DNA of 64,000 nucleotides. It comes from Lichenostomus cassidix. Its lineage: Eukaryota; Chordata; Aves; Passeriformes; Meliphagidae. The notes below the pieces were generated by a model. The model did not search any database. It was not told the origin of the DNA and worked only from the letters and a program-made list of their open reading frames with translations. Of the stretch, positions 10,368 through 22,518 are shown piece by piece. The translations under genes were made by a program, and so were the position numbers. Location of the stretch: positions 25,020,324 to 25,084,323 of the forward strand of contig CM039182.1 of NCBI GenBank assembly GCA_008360975.2, given 5' to 3'. Position 1 is the stretch's first letter, and each line of letters starts with the position of its first letter.

Positions 10368-10672
10368 AGGTTGTAGCCAGGTGGGAGTTGGTCTCTTGTC
10401 CCAGGCAGCTAGTGACAAGGGTGAGAGAGCACAGCCTCAGGTTGTGCCACGGGGAGGTTCGGGTTGGACAGCAGAAGGAATTTCTTCACCAAAGTGGTTG
10501 TTGTGAACAGACTGCCCAGGGAGGTGGTGGAGTCACTATCCTTGGAAGTGTTCAGGAAGTTACTGGACATGGCACTTAATGCTGTGTTTTAAGTTGACAA
10601 GTTGTGTTCGATCAAAGGTTGGACTTGATGACCTTGGAGGTCTTTTCCAGTCTGAATGATTCTCTGATTGTG
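10368..10672 (+). mobile_element. CR1 LINE 3' end
   Basis: The order of blocks is typical of CR1 ORF2 and 3' UTR: GGTTGTAGCCAGGTGGGAGT, TTGGTCTCTTGTCCCAGG, GGAGGTTCGGGTTGGACAGC, GAATTTCTTCACCAAAG, ACTGCCCAGGGAGGTGGTGG, GGACTTGATGACCTTGGAGG, and a closing ATGATTCTCTGATTG tail. It is 5'-truncated, as nearly all CR1 copies are, and in the same orientation as SDHAF3. Many changes in the frame make it an old, dead copy. Confidence 0.93.
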
Positions 10673-13328
10673 TCTCACAAACGGAACAAATTTCCTTTAT
10701 TTCTTGTGAAACTTCGTGGAAAACCTGTAGAGAGATTTCTAAGCTCAGCTTTAAAAATAAAGTGGGGAAAAAAGAGGTAAAAAGCTCTGAAATGATATTG
10801 CTGTAGTATGTGAATGGCTCACGTTGTTTTCCTGTAAAGGAGATAAGAAGGGATCTGCTCGTTTAGAATGCACAGGAATTGAGGGATTTAGAGCCAACCA
10901 TGTAGATGGCTAATGTGGTTTTGTAGGAAGCCTAAGCTTACCTATTTGCATTTATAAAATAGGGAAGCTATCCATTGAATAATCTTGAAACAGTTTTTTC
11001 AAGTAGGTATGACTGCAAGTCCATATGTGTTTATATAAAAGTAGAAGAATGTAGGTTTTCCTATCACTGGTATAGGATTGCTAGTTTGTGTCTGGAAACC
11101 TGCTACAAAATATTGAAGGGGGATACAAAGAAAGTAAGCTTTGTTCAGGAATTATGCTTGTTCAGGTAGATTCAAATTAAGCATATAAATTATTAATATA
11201 TGTTCCTATCTATTTTCTAAATATTTAATATTTTAATTAAAATAATTGGTACTCATTTATGGGAGACTGCTGATATAATTAGATTGATACTGATTATTAC
11301 CTTGGAATGCTATTGAATTAATGTTGACAGGTATAAGTCAATTAGTTCAACAGTCTTCTAAATCATATGGTAGCTGATGAGAATGCTTACATAAGATAGG
11401 TAATATTAAGATAGTATTGATTACTTCATTTCAGATTGAAATAGGTACAATATTCAGCTAATAATTTCAGTAACAATTTGTTTCACATTTAAGCATTAGT
11501 TTTGAAAATTACTGTTTTGTACTTGGGGTTTTTAAAAAGCCTGACCCTGTAAAATGTGAAGGCCTGGACTATCTGAAGTGAAACAGAATCATTCTGTTCT
11601 ATGATTCTAATCATGTTCTGTGTCTAATCATTCAACAGAATTACACAACATTTTCTCAATCTAATAGATTGAATAAATTGCCTTTGAAATGCTTTGGCCA
11701 CTCTTGACCCTGAAAACCTTTTTACAAGCTTTCAAATGAACTGTCTGAGGAGCTTGGTCACATAACCTCTCAGGAATGACTAAATATTTTGAATCAGCGT
11801 ATTTGTTGCAATACAAATAATTGTCATTCATCAAATTTATTTTCAGTTGCCCACGTCACTTGCAGTATTTACTTTGCTGCAATGATCATGGGATGCTGTC
11901 ATATTTCAGTGAATATAGTTGCCCTGATATGTCTTTTTCTGTTCATGAGTGGATACACTTACAGAACGTTTTGCTTCTTAATTCTTTGGGCTAGTATGAT
12001 CTTCTCTCCCCTTCCTGATTTATTTTTAAGCTACCGGCTCTCAAAAATATGTTGAAATGTTGAACGGAGAATTTGAAGAGCAAATAGTCAAAGAGAGTGG
12101 AAGAGGAAACTGTGGCCAGTGCTGGAGTCAGACTGAAATGGGAATGGGATGTGTGGGTTTCCCTTTGTGCTATCTTTCAGCAAAGAATGGAGGTTGTATA
12201 AGTATAAAACTGCTGCTGGCGTTCTGAATTCTGCTCTTAGTTTCAGTGAAGTACATTATATAAGTGATGTTTTCTTTGCCTGACAAAGAAATATATTTTT
12301 TTGGAAGTAAAATATGTCTTTAGGTTTTTTTGCCATTTTATGACTTTTATTAAAGTTGTGAAATAGGATTTAAGAGTAGTATTTCATTTTAACAGTACCG
12401 GATACATTGGAATTTGCTTTTAGTGATTTTTATGGCTATCTGGATGAAAACCTTCTTATTAAGAGTAAATTCCTACTGAGTCCTATGTTTTTATCCCCCA
12501 CTTAGGGTGTTCACTAGTTATTAATTTGTAAGAACTAAATTGGAGTCAATTTCCTCTGTTTTCTTTTATATTTCTCAAAAGGCAGGAAAGAATTTTGCAC
12601 TTTCCTGAGAGCCAGGGAGTTGTGGCTGATAAACTGAAGAGCATGTGGGATTTGGTTATGACTGGCTGCAGGAAATCAGGCTGCTGCTCTGACCTAGCAT
12701 TCCTGGTGGCCTGCTTGGTTGTAAGATTTGAAGTCTACCTCTGATGAAATTTTGCCTGGGTGCACCATGCTTTGGTGAGTGTCATGAAGCAGTATTCATG
12801 TGCAATTGCAAGATTGATCCATGTGGATCCCTACTGTGAAGTTTCATGCTAATAACATCTTTTTCATATTATGCCATCACTTCCATCCTTTAAGTGCTCT
12901 TTCAGATTTGGGTTTGGAAGCAGGAGCTGGTGTCTGCTTCTCTTCCATGGAGAATCCAGGCACTCTGGGAGCTTTCTGAAGTGGTGAGACTTGGGGTAGC
13001 CTGGTGGATACCCACTGGCTTCTGCGTGATGCACACCAGTAGCAGGAAGGGGCATTTGTTACTTCTTACCTGGAAAGCAGCATCATTCTTGTTCAGCTTT
13101 ATCTGCTTACTGCTGAGGCCAGTAATTCCTTGCTCTGTTGTTTTTAGACCTTTACTGGTTTTAGACCTTTACTGGATTTTCCAAATTTAAAATTTTATAA
13201 ATTGTGGCATCAATATTCTTAGTACTTCTGTCATGTTACATGCCAGTTATCTGTATGCTGTCGTATCTATGATTGCATGTAGCTAGTCAGATGGCTGTTT
13301 TGATAACTGCTTACCTGCTGGTTGAATT

Positions 13329-13371
13329 TTTTATTTACATCTGTTTTGATGTAAATAAAACATCAAAACAG
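13329..13371. repeat. Two overlapping, mutually exclusive hairpins
   Basis: Hairpin A pairs 13341-13352 (CTGTTTTGATGT) perfectly with 13360-13371 across a 7-base loop. Hairpin B pairs 13329-13341 (TTTTATTTACATC) perfectly with 13348-13360 across a 6-base loop (TGTTTT). They share most of the central bases, so only one can form at a time. Confidence 0.9.
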
Positions 13372-16099
13372 CAGGAAATAAAATCCAAGTCATACAGGTC
13401 ACAGCAGACAGTAATGGCAATCCCTTGTGTGTGCCAGTCACCTCAGGTACATTGCAAAGTACAGATACATGATGTGCAAACAGGTTTGTAAATTTCAGAT
13501 GGTTTGGTAGCATGCATTTGATATTTAAAGTGTGGCATGAATTGAATCCCAATTGAAATTTCTTGGCAGATTATAGCAATTTTATTAGCTGTAACTTAGG
13601 TTGAGAAGTTTAAATTGCTGTGTAAGTGGGGTTAATCTCTAATAAGTGTAACAGTTTATTCCTTGCATTGAGTAGCACTGGCAGGGCATATTTCTGTTAA
13701 TGCTCTCAAGGTTGAAGATACTGCAGAAGTTTTGTGAATTTCTGCTCCATGGACACCTTCCTAATGAGTGCAGGTTAGTGACAGCCAGTGTGAGAATAGA
13801 TCTCTAAATAAGAAAACAGCCAGGCACAGTCGAAGCAGAGCCAGTAATGGAGCATTTACAGAATTGTCAATTTAAAAGGTAATTCAGGTTTCCATCTAGT
13901 GGTGGTATAAAATTCTGTCTAAGCCGTATGAGACAGCATGTGCTAGCCACGCTAGCTAACATATCATTGTACCTGTATATGTGTGTGAAACTTAGGGAAT
14001 CAAAAGCCTTTATTATGTATAAATTATACATGTAAAAGGACATAATTCTTCAGACCTCCAAATTTTTTTTAAGTTAGAGCTGCAGTGATCAGGAATCTGT
14101 TATTTTGTGCAGATACATACCCTTTGAATGTAACAGTTTATCATATTTGCTGTGAGTTAGCCTGATTCTTCTTTTTCGGTATTCCTAGACAGCCGTTTCA
14201 AAAAGCTGAACTTGACACAGGTTACTGAAAGCAAATGGGTGTCTTAAAAAGTTTTCTATAAGCTGTGTGTGTGTGAATATAAGTGTTGTTAGATTTCTTT
14301 CTTTTTCTTACTTGTAAACAAAAAAATAAAAAAGAAAGAGGGGGAGATGGGTATTCTGATTGTTTTGCCCCCAGTGTTACAGCCCTATTTTTAGTATTTA
14401 AAGTATTTTGCAGTAGAATTTATAAAACCTTACCAGGTTAGGTTTTCAGATGAAGGTATCAAGCTCTGAACTTTGCTGCATTTTAAGGCAATGTAGTGGG
14501 TCAAACAAGAAAACAGAGCATGAATTGCAGTTGCAAATTTATAAGGATTTCTGCTTGTTTGTATTTTGTTGACACCTTCCTTCTAGGATTTGTTTGGTAC
14601 TTGTCTGAATATTGTCAGCATGTAGTGTTTTGTAAGCATGGTAGGTTTTACTGCGTTGTCAGTGCATTTCCACTGTCAACACCATAAACAGTGCCAACTT
14701 TCTACAAGTGCTGTCAAGTACCATATTTTGTAATTACTGCAATAATATTATGAGTGCTGTAATTGCATGTACTGTATAGATGTGCCTTTCTGTCCTGTGT
14801 ACACACAAAATTGATATTTTCTGCAAGTTAAATGGCATCTGGAGTACATCAGAATAATTGTTTGGAAACTGGCTTTTTTTTTTCCTCTTCTTTCAGCATA
14901 ATGTGAGGTTGCACAAATAGAGTTATGTATATTGGAGGATTTTAAAGCCCCAGATTTATATATATAGAGCTATACTTAGGACATATGGTTGTGTACCCAC
15001 TGAAGAATGAAAGGTTTCTTTTACAGTTCACTAATATTAAGGTAATTTAATTGAATATTGGTGTTTTGCAAGAAGTTGAACCTCAGATTTTGACTTCATA
15101 ATCTTGTACTTAGTGGCGTCTTTATCACCATTCCTGTTGCTTTAGCTGCCTTTTGTAATGCCTACGGCTTTGGCTGTCTTGAGGCTGAAGCTGACTGTGT
15201 TTACAACCATACATCATCTTAGTGATATCCTGCTGTTTGTGCAGCTCACTCCTGGGAATTCATCGAGCAGAAAATTTCTGCTGAAATATTGTTTGTTACT
15301 GTGTCTCAAAGCTGCGAACTTCAAACTGTATTTTTGAAGGATATAATTTGGAAAACATGTTTAATCATAATATCTGATAAAACGTTGGACCTTATAGCTT
15401 TTAAAGGTTGTTTCCAGAAGTAGTGTATAGTAATGAGGTATTTCTAATGAGCAAGTTAGAAGCAGTACTAGAAGCAGAGTTACTGAGTGTTGGATGTTGG
15501 GCTTATTGATATGTGAGGGGTTTGAGTCCTGTTAATATGCTGGTTTTTGTTGTTTCAGGGATATTAATGAGAGACAGAGCAGTCTGAGGTGAAAGAGAGC
15601 ATGATGCACTTTTTTCCTCACTGCAGTAACTAGGTAAATCTGTAAAATACCTTCTAAATTGATCTTGCACCCATATTTTAAGACTGGCTAATAACAGAAA
15701 CAATGTAGATGCATCTTCCCTTTCTCTGTGGGTATTAATGAATGATGTAAACTTGATAAATTAGTTTTATGCAAGTTTATAGTATTTTTTTCTTCTCACT
15801 GAACTATTCTATTCCATAATTTAGAGGAAATGAACATCAGGTCGCTACCATATTCTCTTTCTTTTTCTTTAATTTCTTTTTCTTCCCAGAGCAGAAGTGT
15901 GATGCGAGGGTTTGATTTATAAGTCTCCATCACCACTCATTCTTTGGAGATGTCGTGGCTGAAGATATTGGAGGGTGTTGGAAGTGTTGATATCTGCATG
16001 GAACAAACCAGAGTAACTGGTTTATTTTTTTGTGGGCCACCAAATACCATTTACTTGTAATCAGTTTTTTGCTTCTCATGGTTGCATAGTGTAAGCATG

Positions 16100-16620
16100 T
16101 GGTCTTGGTAATTGAATTTGGATTATAATAGGCAGTCTGTATGATGCCTGATGGGTTTTTTGTCCTTTTTCATTATACTTTTGTACCCTTTTTATATACC
16201 TTATATCCTTTCCTATTCCTGTACTTTTACTCCCTGTATCTTAGCCCCACATGTTTATAATTCTCATACTATACCTAGTTCAGAATTCTTTAGAGAAGAT
16301 GAAACAGTCTCCACAATCTCAAGAATATAAGGCACCAACCTTGAACAGAGCCCCACGCCTGGAACATGTTTTTGTAAACTAAGTTGTAACCTTTTTAGGG
16401 GGAAGTAATTAGAATAAGGAAGCAATTACTTCATTTGTTAAGTTTCTTATTGGGGAATTTTAGATAGGTATGCTAATTAATGAAGTCCATAAATTATATA
16501 CGCATTATATACGAAAAGAGTATTGGCTTTCTCTTTTTGTCATAATACCACCTTTAACAAAGGTGCACCTGGGATCCTATTAAACCAAGGTAATACCCTT
16601 TTTCCTATACTGCAGTGTCT
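16100..16620 (+). mobile_element. Possible degraded LTR-like element
   Basis: The stretch has a TATA-rich segment, an inverted pair (GAAGTAATT at 16402-16410 with AATTACTTC at 16424-16432), a duplicated ATTATATACG, and then CT-rich sequence and GGTGCACCTGGGATCC, reminiscent of an LTR R/U5 and its edge. I could not match it to a named family or find terminal TG...CA with target duplications. It may equally be unique DNA. Confidence 0.25.
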
Positions 16621-17062
16621 GCATCTCAATTTTTACCAGCATTTTAGGCATCATATATTGAGGTAAGAATTCATAGTGCATTAGCAATCCTTGAAATTTC
16701 GTCACCTTCTGACTGCAGTCTGTAATGCCTTTATGTGTACTCGATGGGTGATTTTTGTCTTGAAGGAAAAGTATTGTTCCTAAGTTTGCACTTTTTAAAG
16801 CGAACACATGATGGCAGCAAATACTTAACTAGAGAAGGCTTGTTCCTATGCTAGAAATACGTAGGATGCTGAATTTTCTAATATAAACTAAAATTCCTAC
16901 AGATTCAATTACTGTTACATTATTTATTGAAATATATATTGAGAATTCTTAACTTACTGCTCCAGATTTTGAGAAGGCTTTTCGATTAGAAAACTTCACT
17001 GTGGTTTCCACCTGGTTTAGTCATAATACATAAAGTGCTTTCTGGTTTGGATTTACATTGGT

Positions 17063-17180
17063 AAGTGTTTGGACAATACTGTCAGGCACAAGGTGTGACT
17101 CTTGTGGGTGGTGCTGTGCAGGGCCCGGAGCTGGACTGAACCTTGTTGGTTCCTTCCAACTTGGCATATTCTGTGATTAT
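17063..17180 (+). mobile_element. CR1 LINE 3' terminal fragment
   Basis: TAAGTGTTTGGACAATACT, GGTGCTGTGCAGGGCCCGG, AGCTGGACTGAACC and CCTTCCAACTTGGCATATTC, ending TTCTGTGATTAT, follow the 3' UTR of a CR1 subfamily that ends ...GGATATTCTATGATTCTATG. About 118 bases are left, in the + orientation. Confidence 0.88.
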
Positions 17181-19201
17181 AAAATTCAGATCAGCCCCAG
17201 TATTCCACAGGAGAGTATGCCCAGAGCAGATGGAGCCTCAGTATGTAGGTACAAAACTATTTAATTTTTTTTTTTTTTTCAAAATGGGTCTGTAGAGTTT
17301 TAAGGCAATTGTATTTTTGGAAGTGTGTGGTAATAGCCCAAATGCCCTTTTTTTTTCACCGAATGAAAAACTTTATTGTTAGTATTGCCACATTTTGGAT
17401 GCTGTTACAAGTATGTTTGTGTTGCATAGTACCATATAGAGTAGGAAATTTTCTTTAAAAGTGAAAATGTAGTATAAAATATTATTTATTCCTGCTCTCA
17501 TTTCTGAACACAAGTGAAATATTTAAGCTGAATCGCTTTATCTTTTTTCTGTCCCTTTCAAAATGAATATGGCATGTGTCAGTCACCCACCATAATATTT
17601 TATGCCAAAAATTACAGTTTGCTACAGTTCCAGGAGTAACACCTTTAGGAAGGTGTAGGTCAGCTTTTGGCTGTGGTACAAGCAAGCTGCTCTAAAATTA
17701 AGGATAATTTGGTTCATGTTCAATTACTTGTTCTGTCTATGTACTTTATTTGCAGTAGTTTAAATTTGATTTTATGCTTAGAATTAATTTTAAGGTGTAC
17801 ATCTAATCATGATGTTCAGTTGTTTTCTGTGCCTTTTAAATTCAGTTTGTTGTTCATGGTGAAGTACTCCTGATAAGCTATTTACCATCCATTACGGTGA
17901 GTCATTGTAAGAATTTATTTAAGAGATCCATGATGTGAAGTGTTTTAATTAAATAGCAAACATGTATTTTGTTCTTCAGTTCAGCTGCTGGTTGAGTAGT
18001 GAAAAACTTCTTTGGTAGTGCTAGCGATGTCATTCTGGTTCATGGGCAATTCAGTACCATCAGTATAACTGAAAGGAGTTACACTGTTGAGAAAAACATC
18101 ATCATCCTGTCAATCAAGAAGGAAGTGAGAGTTGCTTTGTGAATAATGTGAACTCTCATTTGTATTTTTAAAATTTTATTTATTTTACTGGTGAGTCAGA
18201 TTTTTGTGGAGTGCCTGTCTGCCAGCAGATGCCACTCCTCAGCAGCAGACTAGTTTTCTAGACTTAGCCAGATAGAGGAAAATAGTTGTGGCAGACCTTT
18301 GTTTTTAGAAACATTGATGGCAGTTTGCCTAGGATTGTCTTTGTTTTCCTCGATAAGAACAACCTATGCTATAAACAATTAAAAATTTATATTTTACAAT
18401 GGAGCTGTTTAAAGGTTTGTTTTCTGCTAATGCATTAAACCGCAGGGCTCCAAAAATGGTAGCATGTAGGGTAAGATGCCTTTGTTCTTCAAAGTTTTGT
18501 GTAGAGCAGTATTTTAGTTGAATAGAGGATGACCCAGAAATCCTTTAGGACTTAGGGAGCTCCATTACGGAAGATGGAAAGGTGTCTGTGTTGGAATTGC
18601 TGAAAAGATGTAATGAGAAAGACTTAGAAGCTGAAGTGTCAATGGTTTTCAATAGGCCAAGTCCTTATAAAACCTTTACACATATGGAAAAACAGATGGC
18701 CCGGCTTTAAGTGTAAGCAGGAGCTAAGAAGCTGTGCAGTGAAAAAAGACAAGGAAATCCTGGTAAGAATATGGTCTTTGTCTTTTCTAAATTTTGAAAT
18801 GACGTTGTCCTCTGGTTAGGTGTCCTGGGACATGAATAATGACATACTGCTATCTCTAAACTTTAACAGCCGTCTTTTTAACAGCTGGTGTTTTGGATAA
18901 GGGGAAGGCCTGTCTTGGCCTCTGTAGACATCTGCAGTAGAATGTTTTGATAATTACTAAATATGGTTAGATCACCAGACTATGGTTAGATCAGGTTAGA
19001 TCTGGATTGAGATGATGGATGTCACCTGTCCAGCCTCGACTCCTTCCATCTGTTTGAATCCTGTCTGCCAGTAATGGAAGTATTCCTGATATAGCTAACA
19101 AGTTATTGATTTTTCATACAGAACCACCTGTGTGTGTTGTTGTGTTGTTCTAAAGGGTTTAGCCTTTATATTCCTGGTGAGAGATCTGATAAATATGTGT
19201 C

Positions 19202-19234
<33 letters not shown>

Positions 19235-19258
19235 TATTATATATACACACACACATAT
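19202..19258. repeat. (TG)n(TA)n microsatellite forming a palindrome
   Basis: A TG run passes into a TA run and then into an AC run (TGTGTG...TATATA...ATATACACACACACA). The TG and AC parts are complementary, so the whole tract can fold into a hairpin or cruciform. Confidence 0.9.
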
Positions 19259-22200
19259 TACGCCTCCTCAATTTTAAAAATAATGCAGACTAGTTTCTCA
19301 TGGCTGGTGGGAAACCTATGAAGTTCTGGGGATGCCATTTGAGCCCTGGAGATGTAACTGTGAAAAAAGCCATCTGTACCAATTTTATTGCATTCCCGCC
19401 TGTTTGTTGGGAAAGTTCTCCTTTAACTTGTAGTTTGTACTCTATAGTTTGGGTTTCATCAGCTCTTACTTGGACATTGTATATTCTGCATTTTGTTTTA
19501 TTCCCATCACTTTCAGGAAAAAGTGTTTCTGACTTCATTTGACATTACAACAAATTTGCTTCTCCTAAGGATGTTTTCTGTAGCATTGATCAGTATCAGT
19601 TATCCAGGGTTAAGAAGTGGTTCACAAACATAATTTGCTAGATGTTAACTATTTCTAACCTATTTGGGTTGGGTTTTTTTCTGTATTCATTTTTCTATAC
19701 TGTGCAGTACACATGTATGGTATATTTCAGGGGGTCGGCACCATCTACTTCATTGAGTGGCTTTGACTTGAAGCACAAAGCATATTGAAATCATAGGGTG
19801 ATTTCAGTGGGTTCTTCTGAAACTGCAAATGTGCTGGACAGTCTCCTCAGTGGACAGCAGCTCTGGGTGAAGCTGAAGATCCTTTCAGCTCTTACTGAAG
19901 TATGAAGGTAAAGTCATTCATGTAATCAGAGTATTTGGTTAAGAAGAAGGAATCTGTGTTTTGCAGTTGAAGAACTTAGATATTTCCTGTTTGCATGCCA
20001 GCAAACCTTTGTATTAATTCTGCTTGACAACATTCCAGATGTTGTACTCTGCCATGTGGGCTCTTCATAGACTTCACAGTGATGAGGTTTTGGAAAAAAT
20101 TATCCCAATACAAAAACTATACACCACAGAGGAGATACAAAGACAAAAGCAAGCAGTGTATGAAATAAGCTTTTGGCTTGGGCATACACCTCTTGCAGAG
20201 CATGCTGGGGACTGTTTGGCTGCAGCAGTGTCAAGAAAAAGGTGGGTCTGTACTGCTGAATTGATGTACCTGGGCTGCTTTGCAAATGGCTGTGGAACAG
20301 CCCATTCCCATGCTGTTAAACTAGTATGCTCCAAAGAAGGATGGCCTCATCCAAACTGCCTGCTGGGAGCAGTCCCTGGTCTGTGCCAGCTCACTGGCTG
20401 AACTTGGGATTTGTTTTGTGGAAAGATGATTATCCTTGATCAAAACCTGTGCTGGGGACTGTGGCACCAAGCTCCCAGGGTGGGTGGTTGAGTTCTGGTA
20501 CCTTCTCAAAGCATTCCCTGGCACTGCTATAAGTTGTTACTGGAGACAGAGCTCTGACTCCTCTGCTGTCAAGTGCAAGTGCTGCTTTTGTTCTGAATTC
20601 TTTCTGTCACGCATTAGCAGATTCTCATCAACTGTTAGATCTATCTACCTTTCTCCAAATCCAGAGCCGTCATATCTGAAATCTGTGTGGAGATTGAGCT
20701 GTCTAAGAGACAAGCTCTGAACTCTCTAGTGCTGTTCTGCTGCTGGTCTGGTAAAATAAGGGGAGGCCATAATGAAATTGCATGTCAGAGGTGGGCACTG
20801 TGTTTGTACAGAAGCATTTGTGAATGTTCAGCTCTGAGTAGGTGGAAAATATATTCCTGGAAGGAAGAGAACGTGAAAAAAACCACCCTTGCTGACTTTC
20901 TAATCAGGAGGGTTTACCAGACATTTGTTTTGTTATTCTGCATTCTAGATCTGTAAAATATTATTTGAATACTAACATTTTTAAAGATTTCATTTCTGAT
21001 TCAATTCAAAGAGAACATTCACTGCTATTTCAGAGGCCTCTGGAGAACATAGTCCCGCTGCTGTTCATAGCTGTGCTTTGTGTTGATAAGACAAGTAAGC
21101 ACACACTTTTTCATCATTCCTTTTTACTGACCCACTCCTGAAATGCTATGGGCCAAGTTTACACTCTCAAGGACCACAGAGATGAGACTGACTTCGGGAA
21201 GTTCATTGTGTGTAGTGCCTGTGAGAAGATGCAGTATGGGTGAAGGAAGAACTGCATAAAGAAGCCCTGTTAACTTGTTTGGGTGATGATAGGTATAAAG
21301 GAAAAACCTGAGTTTTTCAGGAATTCAGGGAAAAACCTTGAGTTCCCTGGAAAAACTTGAGCTACTACTATCCTACACAGTACCTCAAGGGCAAGCAGGC
21401 AGAAAATAAACCTTTGGGTAGTGCCAATTTGTGTATTAGAGCATTAATTATGCTTTGCTGTCATTGAGCCTAATTTGGTGAACTGTTAGGATATACTGCT
21501 TGTAAATTTTGATCAGATTTTATTGAGTGCTATTACATAATGTTTATTGTGATTCAAGTGGAAGGGAGGTTTTGTTCTCCTTTTCACTTGCATATTGTAC
21601 AAGTAATGCTTCAGTGACTTTGTTCTAGTGAGGAAAATTATAAGTGCAGTCTGTGTCTTTTCTGAAGAGTTGCTAATGTTTTGTGTTGGTTATGAAAGAA
21701 TAGGATGGAAACTACCTTAAACATATGTTAGTAAAAACTTGTATATTAAATGTTTGAATGAATTAAGTGATTATTGAACTATATCAGTATTATATCATTG
21801 ATCTCTTAAGTATGTGAACTTGTCTGTCTTATTGAACTTTGTAGTTGATTTAGTTATTTTGAAACAATTTCATTGGGGCAAGAAGAGAACTGTTTGATAT
21901 AGTATGATATCTTCACTACTGGAATATTTGAAAGACATCTAAAATCTGGTAGTCCTCAAAACATGATGTCAGATCTTATCAATAACTGAGATTTGTGTTT
22001 TAAATATTTTTAACTGGGGGTAGTCATATAATTTGGACTGATCTTGGGGTTTTATTGAACAGAGTAATAAAGCAGAGGTAGCCTGGAAGACCTTGACTGT
22101 AAGGGAGCTCTGGAGGCCCCTGTTCAGATCAGGTTGATTGTGGCCTCATCCAGTCCTTTACACAAGTCCTTTTGGTTTTTGTTGGTTTGTTTAGAGGATA

Positions 22201-22492
22201 TGGAGAAAAGATTTGACTTAAAGTATAATTTTCAGATGTCAGCTGAGAAGGTTCCTGAAGTTTCTCATGTTCAATTAAAACTAACTACAATTCTAAAAGT
22301 GAGCCATAGCCTAAGTCGGCATTCACAGCTGAATGGTACTGAAGCACAAGTGCTGACTCAGCACTCTGGAAATAGATGATCACTGACACACCTTGGTATC
22401 CTTTGTGGCACATTTAATCACTTGGTTTTGATCCAAGAGTAATACATCCTGAAAAACTGGGAATTGTACTGTGTTGGATTTGGCCCATAATT

Positions 22493-22518
22493 AGTTACGT
22501 TTATATATAAATGTAACT
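22493..22518. repeat. 26-bp near-perfect palindrome
   Basis: AGTTACGTTTATAT and its mirrored half ATAAATGTAACT form a self-complementary 26-mer. The only mismatched pair is G22499 with T22512. Confidence 0.85.

Larger units (their letters stand above)
10673..17062. other. Intron 1 segment, 10.7-17.1 kb
   Basis: Mostly unique-looking AT-rich intron DNA. It contains a 17-bp duplication near 13146-13178 (TTTTAGACCTTTACTGG), the paired hairpins at 13329-13371, and a tentative old LTR-like stretch at 16100-16620. No coding exon is recognised. The reading frames are short and none shows a domain. Confidence 0.55.

Noticed and set aside
20024..20401. A 125-codon open frame in the intron.
   Set aside because: Its first codon is TTG, an opposite-strand frame overlaps it, and no domain is recognisable.
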